In this document: positions 1 through 6,908 of the stretch, one piece after another
Position numbering within the stretch: position 1 is the stretch's first letter
How the letters are laid out: every line of letters begins with the position of its first letter
DNA from: an uncultured Bacteroides sp.
GTDB taxonomy: Bacteria; Bacteroidota; Bacteroidia; Bacteroidales; Bacteroidaceae
Direction: 5' to 3'
NCBI GenBank assembly: GCA_934716785.1
Contig: CAKUYM010000056.1
Span: 1 to 17,373 of the forward strand
DNA: 17,373 nucleotides
Made by a program: the position numbers and the translations under genes
The notes under the pieces: model-generated
What the model was told of the DNA's origin: nothing
Databases searched by the model: none
What the model saw: only the letters and a program-made list of their open reading frames with translations

Positions 1-378
1 TATGAACAGAAAGACCCGCTGTTGATCTACAAGCTGGAATCCGTGACGCTGTTTGACGCGATGGTGAACAAGATCAATAACCAGACGGTGTCTATCTTGA
101 TGCGCGGACAGATTCCGGTACAGGCTGCTCCCGATGAAGAGGAACAACGCCGCGTAGAGGTGCGCCAGGCTGCTCCCGAACAGCGCCAGGACATGAGCAA
201 GTATCGCGAGAACAAGCAGGACTTGAGTGATCCGCACCAGCAGGCAGCCGCCAGCCGAGACACCCGCGAGCCGCAAAGACGCGAGCCGATCCGCGCGGAG
301 AAGACGGTGGGACGTAACGATCCTTGCCCCTGCGGAAGCGGTAAGAAGTATAAGAACTGCCACGGTAGAAACGCTTAA
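1..378 (+). CDS. secA: SecA preprotein translocase ATPase, C-terminal fragment
   Basis: This is the last 125 codons of SecA, the cytoplasmic ATPase that drives Sec-dependent export through SecYEG. The frame is open from base 1, so the gene begins outside the window. The first ~40 residues ([20 protein letters not shown] and onward) match the end of the helical scaffold/wing region of SecA. A hydrophilic Q/R/E-rich linker of about 60 residues follows. The last ~22 residues are a SEC-C zinc finger with ligands in the order C-x-C-x8-C-H ([16 protein letters not shown]), which in SecA binds zinc and contacts SecB or ribosomes/lipid. The stop TAA is at 376-378, and a strong terminator follows at 431-475. 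Only the 3' end is visible, but the identification is firm. Confidence 0.95.
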   Translation, partial: YEQKDPLLIYKLESVTLFDAMVNKINNQTVSILMRGQIPVQAAPDEEEQRRVEVRQAAPEQRQDMSKYRENKQDLSDPHQQAAASRDTREPQRREPIRAEKTVGRNDPCPCGSGKKYKNCHGRNA

Positions 379-430
379 CCACAAAGGTATTGTGGCAGAT
401 ATTCTTCAATGGCATTATCTATATGTATAA

Positions 431-475
431 AGAAAGTCTCAAACGGTTAAAAACTGTTTGAGACTTTCTTTTATT
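431..475 (+). terminator. Rho-independent terminator after secA
   Basis: A near-perfect stem pairs 431-448 with 452-469 around a three-base AAA loop. The outer 14 pairs (AGAAAGTCTCAAAC with GTTTGAGACTTTCT) are perfect and the inner part has one G-T wobble. A T-rich run, TTTTATTCTTT, follows from 469. It lies 52 bases after the secA stop. The stem is close to symmetric and is also preceded by A-rich sequence, but no gene converges on it from the right. Confidence 0.9.
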
Positions 476-508
476 CTTTCAAAGCTTTTCTTTTATCCTT
501 CAAAGTTG

Positions 509-516
509 TACTTTTG
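509..516 (+). promoter_or_regulatory. Bacteroides -7 promoter element
   Basis: TACTTTTG is an exact match to the Bacteroides primary-sigma -7 consensus TAnnTTTG. Transcription would start near 520, leaving a very short leader before the ATG at 533 (or 25 bases before the ATG at 545). No clear -33 TTTG is seen upstream, so the call rests on the -7 box and its position. Confidence 0.6.
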
Positions 517-532
517 TTCTAATTACTAAATC

Positions 533-1657
533 ATGTACAGAACTATGGCTAAATTTTATTCATCGGCTTTTGTTTCTTTGTTTCTGTTGGCTGTATTGGG
601 CGGTTGTCAGAGTTTGGAGCAGATATCCATTGATTATCTGCAACCTGCCGACCTTAGTTTCCCACCGCAACTGCGGAAGGTGGCTGTCGTGAATAACGCC
701 GGCAATGCACCGGACAACAAACTGACGCCGCAAACTGAAAAGACAAGGGAGAACTCACCGGTTATCATAAGCCAAGCTACGGCTTATGCGAACGGGGACA
801 CTAAAATAGCGGCAGAGGCATTGGCTGAGGAGATAGCCAACCAGAACTATTTCGACGAGGTGGTGATATGCGATTCCGCCTTGCGCGCCAATGACAAGTT
901 GGCACGTGAGAATACGTTGAGCCAAGAAGAGGTTCGCCAGTTGGCATCGGACTTGGGGGCGGATATAATCATCGCCGTAGAGAACCTGCAACTTAAGGCC
1001 ACAAAGACCGTGAGGTATCTGAATGAGTTCAATTGCTTTCAGGGAGCGGTGGATGTAAAGGCTTATCCCACCGTCAGGGTATACTTGCCCGAACGGAGCA
1101 GACCGATGAATACGCTCCATCCTGTGGACAGTATCTTTTGGGAAGAGTTCGGAATGTCGGCCACAGAGGCTGCCGCACGCATGATTCCCGACAAGAATAT
1201 GCTGGAGGAGGCTGCCGGATTTGCCGGAACAATTCCGGTGAAGTATATCGTCCCGATGTGGAAGAGAGGCGCGCGATATCTTTATACCGGCGGCTCGGTG
1301 GCGATGCGGGATGCTGCCGTTTATGCGCGCGAGAACTCATGGGACGATGCGTATGTACTATGGCGGCAGGCTTTTGAAGGTACGAAGAGCGAAAAGAAGA
1401 AGATGAAGGCCGCACACAATATCGCTGTCAGCTACGAGATGCGAGACAGTCTGCCGCAAGCACAGGAATGGGCGGAGAAGGCACAGCAGTTGGCAAAGAA
1501 GGTGGAGATAAAGAACACACCCGACAACGCGCATGTCTCCATTGATGATGTGCCGAATTATTACCTCATTAGTCTCTATCTGGCCGAATTGAAGGAGAGA
1601 AACAGCCATTTGCTCAAGCTAAAGATACAAATGAGCCGATTTGATGATGATTTTTAA
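533..1657 (+). CDS. Putative lipoprotein with TPR-like C-terminus (DUF6340-like)
   Basis: A 374-residue exported protein of unknown function. The N-terminus is a lipoprotein signal peptide with lipobox VLGGC, giving Cys25 from the ATG at 533, or Cys21 from the in-frame ATG at 545 (MAKFYSS). The second start gives a more typical signal peptide length, and either is compatible with the -7 box at 509-516. The mature part opens with a short proline-rich stretch (SIDYLQPADLSFPPQLRKVA) followed by VVNNAG, which I associate from memory with the Bacteroides DUF6340 family. Residues about 258-325 contain helix pairs with A-x-W-x2-A spacing typical of TPR repeats, suggesting protein-protein contacts in the periplasm or at the outer membrane. 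It has its own promoter and no obvious partner in the neighbouring PUL. Exported TPR lipoprotein is well supported; the exact family is tentative. Confidence 0.75.
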   Translation: MYRTMAKFYSSAFVSLFLLAVLGGCQSLEQISIDYLQPADLSFPPQLRKVAVVNNAGNAPDNKLTPQTEKTRENSPVIISQATAYANGDTKIAAEALAEEIANQNYFDEVVICDSALRANDKLARENTLSQEEVRQLASDLGADIIIAVENLQLKATKTVRYLNEFNCFQGAVDVKAYPTVRVYLPERSRPMNTLHPVDSIFWEEFGMSATEAAARMIPDKNMLEEAAGFAGTIPVKYIVPMWKRGARYLYTGGSVAMRDAAVYARENSWDDAYVLWRQAFEGTKSEKKKMKAAHNIAVSYEMRDSLPQAQEWAEKAQQLAKKVEIKNTPDNAHVSIDDVPNYYLISLYLAELKERNSHLLKLKIQMSRFDDDF

Positions 1658-1688
1658 GGAAATCATGTAGCGAATATTATTTTTTTTA

Positions 1689-1696
1689 TACCTTTG
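1689..1696 (+). promoter_or_regulatory. Bacteroides -7 promoter element
   Basis: TACCTTTG matches the Bacteroides -7 consensus TAnnTTTG exactly, inside the 60-base gap before the acidic protein gene. It predicts a start near 1702 and a leader of about 15-20 bases. The T-run just upstream (1680-1687) could also weakly terminate the preceding gene. No clear -33 TTTG was seen. Confidence 0.6.
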
Positions 1697-1717
1697 AGCT
1701 AATTAATAGAAGGAACT

Positions 1718-2164
1718 ATGAAATTGAGCGAACAATCACTATCAATTATCGAAGCGGCTATCCGGCAGGCAGTCGCTAAGTATACGTGCAACGGCGAACA
1801 AACCGATGTTACTGATATTCATCTTCAACCGGACCAGAGTTCGGGACAGCTCACTATCTACAACGATGATGATGAAGAGTTGGCAAATGTCATGATAGAA
1901 GAATGGGCTACGTATGATGGTGATGACTTTCAGGAAAACGTAGAACCTTCTCTGCGCAATATACTCTGCAAGATGAAGGAGGCGGGAGACTTTGACAAGG
2001 TGGCGATTCTGAAACCTTACTCATTCGTATTGGTGGATGAAGAGAAAGAAACGGTGGCGGAGTTACTGCTGATGGATGATGACACAATACTTGTCAATGA
2101 CGAACTGCTGAAAGGTTTGGACAAAGAGCTGGATGATTTTCTGAAAGATTTGTTGGAAAAGTAA
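1718..2164 (+). CDS. Small acidic protein of unknown function
   Basis: A 148-residue protein I do not recognise. It has no signal peptide or membrane segment, so it is probably cytoplasmic. It is strikingly acidic: Asp/Glu clusters occur around residues 48-54 (NDDDEEL), in the middle (EEWATYDGDDF), near residue 119 (LLMDDDTIL), and in a C-terminal amphipathic helix (KGLDKELDDFLKDLLEK). The pattern of alternating beta strands and helices suggests a compact alpha/beta fold. The start is ATG at 1718 after AGAAGGAACT, with a -7 box about 20 bases upstream. The gene stands alone between the lipoprotein gene and the convergent PUL. The codon pattern and dedicated promoter make it a convincing real gene. 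Confidence 0.8.
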   Translation: MKLSEQSLSIIEAAIRQAVAKYTCNGEQTDVTDIHLQPDQSSGQLTIYNDDDEELANVMIEEWATYDGDDFQENVEPSLRNILCKMKEAGDFDKVAILKPYSFVLVDEEKETVAELLLMDDDTILVNDELLKGLDKELDDFLKDLLEK

Positions 2165-2193
2165 ATTGTCTGTATTATGGTATCAATATCGTT

Positions 2194-2223
2194 GATATCC
2201 ATATAAAAGATATCCATATAAAA
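2194..2223. repeat. 15-bp direct repeat, two tandem copies
   Basis: GATATCCATATAAAA occurs twice back to back (2194-2208 and 2209-2223), with a third partial GAT after it. It lies between the stop of the acidic protein gene and the terminator hairpin. It looks like a simple tandem duplication; no function can be read from the sequence. Confidence 0.8.
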
Positions 2224-2228
2224 GATTT

Positions 2229-2268
2229 ACCCCTGTCGCACATAGCTGTGACAGGGGTCTTTTACTTC
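2229..2268 (+). terminator. Terminator between convergent genes
   Basis: A 12-bp stem (ACCCCTGTCGCA, 2229-2240, pairing with TGTGACAGGGGT, 2247-2258, one G-T pair) has a six-base loop and is followed by CTTTTACTTC. It terminates the acidic protein gene on the + strand. Read on the - strand it is followed by AAATCTTTT and may also serve the GH89 gene, whose stop lies 22 bases away. Confidence 0.8.
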
Positions 2269-2279
2269 TCTGCTTTCTC

Positions 2280-4424
2280 TTACTTTCCTGCTTTCTCAGC
2301 CCAAGCTTTCTCCATTCCATAGAAGTTTATCGCTGCGCCAACCGGTTTGCCATCCAGTTCCCGCTGTTTCTGCTCGAAGAAGACTTTCCAACGCGGGTAA
2401 TATAATTCTTTCAAAAGACCGCTCCATTCACGATGTGAATAATCATGCAGTCCGCCTTGATTGGCGGCAATGCTGTCTCCCCATACTGTAATCAATGCGG
2501 ATGCATTCCATTCGTAGAGTTTCTTTTCGGCATCAGTAGTGCCCAACGAGCGAGCGGCAGTCAGCCATGAAGAGACGGAGAACTCCTTGCGGGTAGACAA
2601 CAGGCTGTCTTGCGACAGGATAAGGTCAAGGAATTGCTGCGTCTGCTTCCGGAAATTCTCTTTGTCTTTGCGGTCATAGCTTTGGGAGATGTCTTCGAGC
2701 AGTGCATTGCCTTTATCGGCATTGCTCTGCCGCACGATATCCACCAAGTCGTATTCAAAGTTATTGCTACCTTCATACTGTCCTGCCGCAGAGAGCATCA
2801 AGCCGGCAGCTTTCGAGGTGGAATCAGGCGAGTAAAACAGTTTGGAGTATCCCCAAGTGGATGTCCTGTCCAAATGAAAGCCCGGACGGGCACAAAGAAG
2901 GGATTCGATCGTTCCCTCACCCTGATAATTCTTGGGAGCATTATAAACCGTATGTTCCAATGCTCTCCATGCTTCCATCACTTCCGGCGACAGCTTGCCG
3001 CCATAACGGGCTTTCAGATATCCTTGCAGCCATGCGTCCGGTGAGAAACGTTCGGCACGCCAAGGCAGTTCATACAATAATTCAAACATCACCGGGTTGT
3101 TCTCTATCCCTTCGGGGGTAGCGCCCACACCGTGCAATGTCTTCCCGTTCGCATGCGCGCACGCATCGTAATAGCCGTCCACCAACTGATTCATCCGCCC
3201 GTGCATACCGACATTGCCGCCAAAGTTCAGCAGCATACAATACAGCCAGTCGTGCTTGCCGAAGCCTTTCTCACGATACCACATCGAATCCGGGTCTCCC
3301 CATTGCGGACGTTTCTCGCTATACAGATCCAACACCAACAAATCTCCGGCATTCAGCGCATCAATCATAGCCGGGCGCGGATTTGCCTGCCATGCCTGAA
3401 TGACCCAGACCGCTTCCGGATTGGCTTTCTTCATGGCTTTCATGATCGAAGTTCCCGCCTTCGCCAAGTCCACCCCTTCCGTGTTGCCGCCCTCGTGAAA
3501 CGGATCCATGCTATAGTATGTAGCTTTTCCATACAGTTTCTCCAGCTCTTCATAGTACATGGCCGCAAAAGATTCGAAATGCTCGTCTTCCGAAGAGAGG
3601 AAAGCCGGACGAGGGAAGCCGCACCACTTGCCGGGATCGGCAATCCGGTAGCCCAACTTCTCACCGATATTACGGGGAACCATTCCGGCATATCCCGGAA
3701 ATACGGGCTCGATGCCCAACTCGCGCATACGCGACACGATCTTCTTTTGAAGTGCTTCCTGTTGCCGATACCAACTGTCGGGGTTGGGACCACCCCACCC
3801 TTCCAGATTATTCATCTGCCACCATGCCATAAAAGCCGGACCGGAGATAAATTCATTGATCTCTTCCGTGGTGTATCCCACACGCTTCAGCAGGTTGTAC
3901 CAGACGACCTCCATGCCGGTAATGCTCAACGGCATATTGATGCCGTGCAATGCCATCCAGTCAATCTCCTTCTCCCAGCGTTCCCAATCCCAGAAAGCCA
4001 TTGAGTAGGAATAGGTGCAGTAGTTCAGGTAATAACGGTGCTGCATTGTGGTTTCCCGACGGATTTTCTCCGCGGGGAGAGGCAACGCATCGGGCAACTT
4101 TTGCGACGGATTATTCCAAGAAAGATGGATGCCGGCTACATATTTCAGATACCAGTTCAATCCCGTAGCCAATGACAGGTCGGAATTGCCGGTGATCAGT
4201 ACTTTCCCCTCTTGGGGAGCTATCTCAAAGTAATCTTCAGATGAATTATTCTGTTGTTCAGATGAATCACTCTGTTGTTTCGGCATCATCTGAAAAAGAA
4301 TCCGGCCTTTCGAAGTTCCTTCCGTGACACGCTCGGCCAATGAGTCGACAGGCAGTTGTCCGGACCGACAGCCGCCAAGCAGAGCCACTCCGAGTAATAA
4401 GGTTATCAAAGTACGTATGTTCAT
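2280..4424 (-). CDS. GH89 alpha-N-acetylglucosaminidase (NAGLU-like lipoprotein)
   Basis: A 714-residue glycoside hydrolase that should release non-reducing alpha-linked GlcNAc with retention of configuration. The signal peptide has lipobox LLGGC (Cys19), so it is a lipoprotein, and no acidic export motif follows the cysteine. Residues ~30-110 form the small N-terminal alpha/beta domain. The TIM barrel begins around residue 125 with the NAGLU hallmark YYLNYCTYSYSMAFWDWERW, followed by MALHGINMPLSITG. By alignment from memory with human NAGLU (Glu316, Glu446) and CpGH89, the acid/base is Glu311 in DPFHEGGN and the nucleophile is Glu438 in ATPEGIENN. A helical C-terminal domain completes the fold. 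Length is normal for the bacterial core enzyme, without the carbohydrate-binding modules of clostridial homologues. It is the last gene of the PUL, 68 bases after GH35, and has its own -7 box. Confidence 0.95.
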   Translation of the reverse strand: MNIRTLITLLLGVALLGGCRSGQLPVDSLAERVTEGTSKGRILFQMMPKQQSDSSEQQNNSSEDYFEIAPQEGKVLITGNSDLSLATGLNWYLKYVAGIHLSWNNPSQKLPDALPLPAEKIRRETTMQHRYYLNYCTYSYSMAFWDWERWEKEIDWMALHGINMPLSITGMEVVWYNLLKRVGYTTEEINEFISGPAFMAWWQMNNLEGWGGPNPDSWYRQQEALQKKIVSRMRELGIEPVFPGYAGMVPRNIGEKLGYRIADPGKWCGFPRPAFLSSEDEHFESFAAMYYEELEKLYGKATYYSMDPFHEGGNTEGVDLAKAGTSIMKAMKKANPEAVWVIQAWQANPRPAMIDALNAGDLLVLDLYSEKRPQWGDPDSMWYREKGFGKHDWLYCMLLNFGGNVGMHGRMNQLVDGYYDACAHANGKTLHGVGATPEGIENNPVMFELLYELPWRAERFSPDAWLQGYLKARYGGKLSPEVMEAWRALEHTVYNAPKNYQGEGTIESLLCARPGFHLDRTSTWGYSKLFYSPDSTSKAAGLMLSAAGQYEGSNNFEYDLVDIVRQSNADKGNALLEDISQSYDRKDKENFRKQTQQFLDLILSQDSLLSTRKEFSVSSWLTAARSLGTTDAEKKLYEWNASALITVWGDSIAANQGGLHDYSHREWSGLLKELYYPRWKVFFEQKQRELDGKPVGAAINFYGMEKAWAEKAGK
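4236..4277 (-). repeat. In-frame 21-bp tandem duplication within GH89 gene
   Basis: Two adjacent 21-base units (4236-4256 and 4257-4277) differ at only two positions. In the protein they encode QQSDSSE followed by QQNNSSE at residues 50-63, a hydrophilic loop in the N-terminal domain before DYFEIAPQ. The duplication keeps the reading frame and lies outside the catalytic barrel. Confidence 0.85.
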
Positions 4425-4444
4425 AATTGTGTTTTTAGATTTGC

Positions 4445-4452
4445 CAAAGATA
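4445..4452 (-). promoter_or_regulatory. -7 promoter element for the GH89 gene
   Basis: On the minus strand this reads TATCTTTG, an exact TAnnTTTG match, about 20 bases before the GH89 ATG at 4424. It predicts a leader of roughly 14-17 bases. GH89 could therefore be transcribed alone, in addition to any read-through from the upstream PUL genes. No convincing -33 TTTG was found. Confidence 0.55.
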
Positions 4453-4492
4453 GCGAATAGAATTCATATTTTTCATCTTCTATACATTTAAA

Positions 4493-6820
4493 TCAGTGAA
4501 ACAAAAAGAATTGCGGACGACCATACACATTTATCTCTTTGACTTTTCCTGACAAGAAAGAACCTTTACGGACTTTGAAACGAAGGGCTGATATTTTATA
4601 GATTTCCTTTATGTCAACAATGATACAGTGTGGCTGTCCGGATTCCGTTGCCGGGTCTGTATGCCAAAATGACGAAACATCTCCGTCGAACAAGTTCTCC
4701 GCTACACCCAGGTTCTTATCTGTCTGCTCGCTACTTACATAAACAACTTCCCATCTGGTCTTATCAACCGGTTGCCCCTTGTCGTCCAATAAATCAATTT
4801 CCGAGATGCACGCCTGATTGTCTTCTGTATATGAAGAAAGTGTTTCAATGCAGAAATGGCGCAAAGTGCTCACAACCGGCAAATCAAACTGTTGCCAATC
4901 ATTCGTCTCCGTCAAAGTGGTTTTCAGCAAAATATCTCCTTCGTCCAAAATCGGACTGCCCGCTTGATTGCGTTGCTGTTTTTCCGGTCTGTTTTTATCT
5001 ACGCCCAAACTGTCAAGAATTGGTTTATCCAATCCTTGCAAGTACCTCTTTCCCGTATCTTCCATCTCGAAAACAACAATCTCATTCTCGCCTGTTTTCA
5101 GCCAAGGAGCAGGTATATAAAGTGTCTGTTGAGGACCGATATTCCAGAAACGCCCCAACGATTTACCGTTTACCCAAACTGCTCCTTTACCCCATTGACT
5201 CATATCGACAAAGCAGTCGCCTTTCTTTTCTATCATGAACGTCCCCCTATGAAATGCCGGAACGCCTTTGATTTCTTTTCCGAAAGAAAGAGAAGATACT
5301 TCTTCCTTATAAAGAGGAAGCGGAGTAATGGACCAGCCTGTCAATTTCTCATTTCCCCAAAGCACTCGACTTGTAATCCCTTTACGATTAAAAAGGATGT
5401 CGGGACCATAGTTGACACGTCCGGTATTTTCAACCAAGATTTCGAGTGTAGCGGGAACTTTATGAATGTCCAGTATCGTGCTATTCTGATTATAACGGCG
5501 GTCAAGGCTGGCCACTTGTTTACCGTCTACCAAGATAACAGCATAATCACGCAAATCCTGAATAATCAGTTTCTGCTTTCCCGGTGTATTGATTGTGGTC
5601 TGATAGTGGATATATCCGAAATCAGCTCCTACATCTTCCATAGATAAAATTTCTTCCGATTGTATCGTCTGATGAAAAGCAGTAGCTAACGGAGCACTTT
5701 CTTTCAGTTCGACCGTAGCAAAGGTAGTAGTCGGATTATCAGCAGGCACTTCCGGCAGTTGTGTTCCTTCCGGCAGGTATTTCCGGATTATCTCCCGAAA
5801 AGCATGGTATTTCGGATAGCAGTTACCCCATTCTCCAAGCGGAGCGTCATAATCGTAACTGGTAGGTTGGGGACGGAATCCACCGCTGGTATTAGCACCG
5901 TTCATGTACCAGAAATTTGTTCCCCCGTGGAACATATACATGCTGACAGATACACCATGCCCCAACATCCAATCCAATTGTTCGGCAGGACGCTCACAGG
6001 CTACGGATGAATGGCGTTTTCCCCATTCATCAAACCAGGCCGGATAAAATTCCGCCACAAAGTACGGCCCGCCCGGATGATATTTGTCTACAATCTTAAA
6101 TATATCTTCGCCGAACACACCGTTCAAAGTAGGTAATGCACCGTCAATATGTCCGGCTTCCACTTGTCCGCCGCCATCACAGGTAAATAGCGGAACGTTG
6201 AATCCAGCTTCCTGAAGCATATCACGGATAGCAGTGAGGTATTCTTTATCTGCTGCATACGAACCGTATTCGTTTTCTACCTGCACCATGATAATATTAC
6301 CGCCATTATTGATAGTCAAGGGTGCCAGTTGCTTGCCTAACTCCTTGATATATCGTTCACAATAGGACAAAAAACGCGGGTCTTCGCTGCGATATACCAA
6401 ATTCTTTTCTTTCAGGAGCCACGAAGGATACCCTCCGAAATCCCATTCCGCACATACGTATGGACCAGGACGAAGAATGACATACAATCCTTCTTCCTGA
6501 GCTGTACGTACAAATTCGGCAATATCCGCCTGCCCGCTGAAATCAAATACTCCGGGCTGCCGTTCGTGGAAGTTCCAAAATACGTATGCTGATACAGTAT
6601 TCAATCCCATTGCACGCGCCCTGTGCAGACGGTCACGCCAATACTCGTGTGGAATACGGGGATAGTGCATTTCTCCGCAAATCAATTGCACATCTTTCCC
6701 GTTGATATTAAAAGCACCATTTTCTATTTTAACCTGTTCCGTGGGGGCGGAACAGGCAGAAATAAAAAATGATACAATTAAGTTAAGTATAATAAATACT
6801 TTATTTCGATTTTTATTCAT
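4493..6820 (-). CDS. GH35 beta-galactosidase with C-terminal discoidin-like domain
   Basis: A 775-residue retaining beta-galactosidase removing terminal beta-linked galactose. The signal peptide has lipobox ISAC (Cys23), followed by SAPTEQ, so it is a lipoprotein without an acidic surface-export motif and probably faces the periplasm. The TIM barrel spans residues ~30-345 with family hallmarks GEMHYPRIPHEYW, RPGPYVCAEWDFGG and SMYMFHGGTNF. By alignment with human GLB1 (Glu188, Glu268), the acid/base is Glu184 in VENEYGSY and the nucleophile is Glu257 in FVAEFYPAWFDEWG. Beta-sandwich domains follow, including the typical WVNGKSLGRFWNIGPQQ at ~549-565. Residues ~650-768 resemble an F5/8 type C (discoidin) domain ending in VYGR, likely glycan-binding. 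An 88-base gap containing a hairpin separates it from the upstream gene. Confidence 0.94.
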   Translation of the reverse strand: MNKNRNKVFIILNLIVSFFISACSAPTEQVKIENGAFNINGKDVQLICGEMHYPRIPHEYWRDRLHRARAMGLNTVSAYVFWNFHERQPGVFDFSGQADIAEFVRTAQEEGLYVILRPGPYVCAEWDFGGYPSWLLKEKNLVYRSEDPRFLSYCERYIKELGKQLAPLTINNGGNIIMVQVENEYGSYAADKEYLTAIRDMLQEAGFNVPLFTCDGGGQVEAGHIDGALPTLNGVFGEDIFKIVDKYHPGGPYFVAEFYPAWFDEWGKRHSSVACERPAEQLDWMLGHGVSVSMYMFHGGTNFWYMNGANTSGGFRPQPTSYDYDAPLGEWGNCYPKYHAFREIIRKYLPEGTQLPEVPADNPTTTFATVELKESAPLATAFHQTIQSEEILSMEDVGADFGYIHYQTTINTPGKQKLIIQDLRDYAVILVDGKQVASLDRRYNQNSTILDIHKVPATLEILVENTGRVNYGPDILFNRKGITSRVLWGNEKLTGWSITPLPLYKEEVSSLSFGKEIKGVPAFHRGTFMIEKKGDCFVDMSQWGKGAVWVNGKSLGRFWNIGPQQTLYIPAPWLKTGENEIVVFEMEDTGKRYLQGLDKPILDSLGVDKNRPEKQQRNQAGSPILDEGDILLKTTLTETNDWQQFDLPVVSTLRHFCIETLSSYTEDNQACISEIDLLDDKGQPVDKTRWEVVYVSSEQTDKNLGVAENLFDGDVSSFWHTDPATESGQPHCIIVDIKEIYKISALRFKVRKGSFLSGKVKEINVYGRPQFFLFH

Positions 6821-6848
6821 CTTTATTCAAACTATATCATAAGTATCA

Positions 6849-6896
6849 AATACTCCAGTCGGCCTCACTAAAGTTTATCCGTCCGGCCGAAGTATT
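6849..6896. repeat. Interrupted inverted repeat between PUL genes
   Basis: AATACT-(CCAG)-TCGGCC at 6849-6864 is complementary to GGCCGA-AGTATT at 6885-6896. This gives a 12-bp stem with a 4-base bulge and a 20-base loop. It lies in the 88-base spacer between the DUF4874/DUF4832 gene and the GH35 gene. No T-run follows on the minus strand, so it is not a standard terminator. It may instead stabilise the upstream message or weaken read-through. Confidence 0.6.
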
Positions 6897-6908
6897 CGTC
6901 AATCCTTA

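Noticed and set aside
3132..4004. A 290-codon open frame on the plus strand inside the GH89 gene
   Set aside because: It is antisense to a clear GH89 coding sequence, its translation shows no domain or credible composition, and no promoter or ribosome site precedes it.
2280..4424. Heparan sulfate degradation as the locus function, because human NAGLU acts on heparan
   Set aside because: No polysaccharide lyase, GH88 or sulfatase is present in the locus, and the neighbouring GH35 does not fit heparan. Kept only as an alternative.
4856..5647. A 263-codon open frame on the plus strand inside the GH35 gene
   Set aside because: It overlaps conserved GH35 sequence on the other strand, and its translation is low in recognisable structure.
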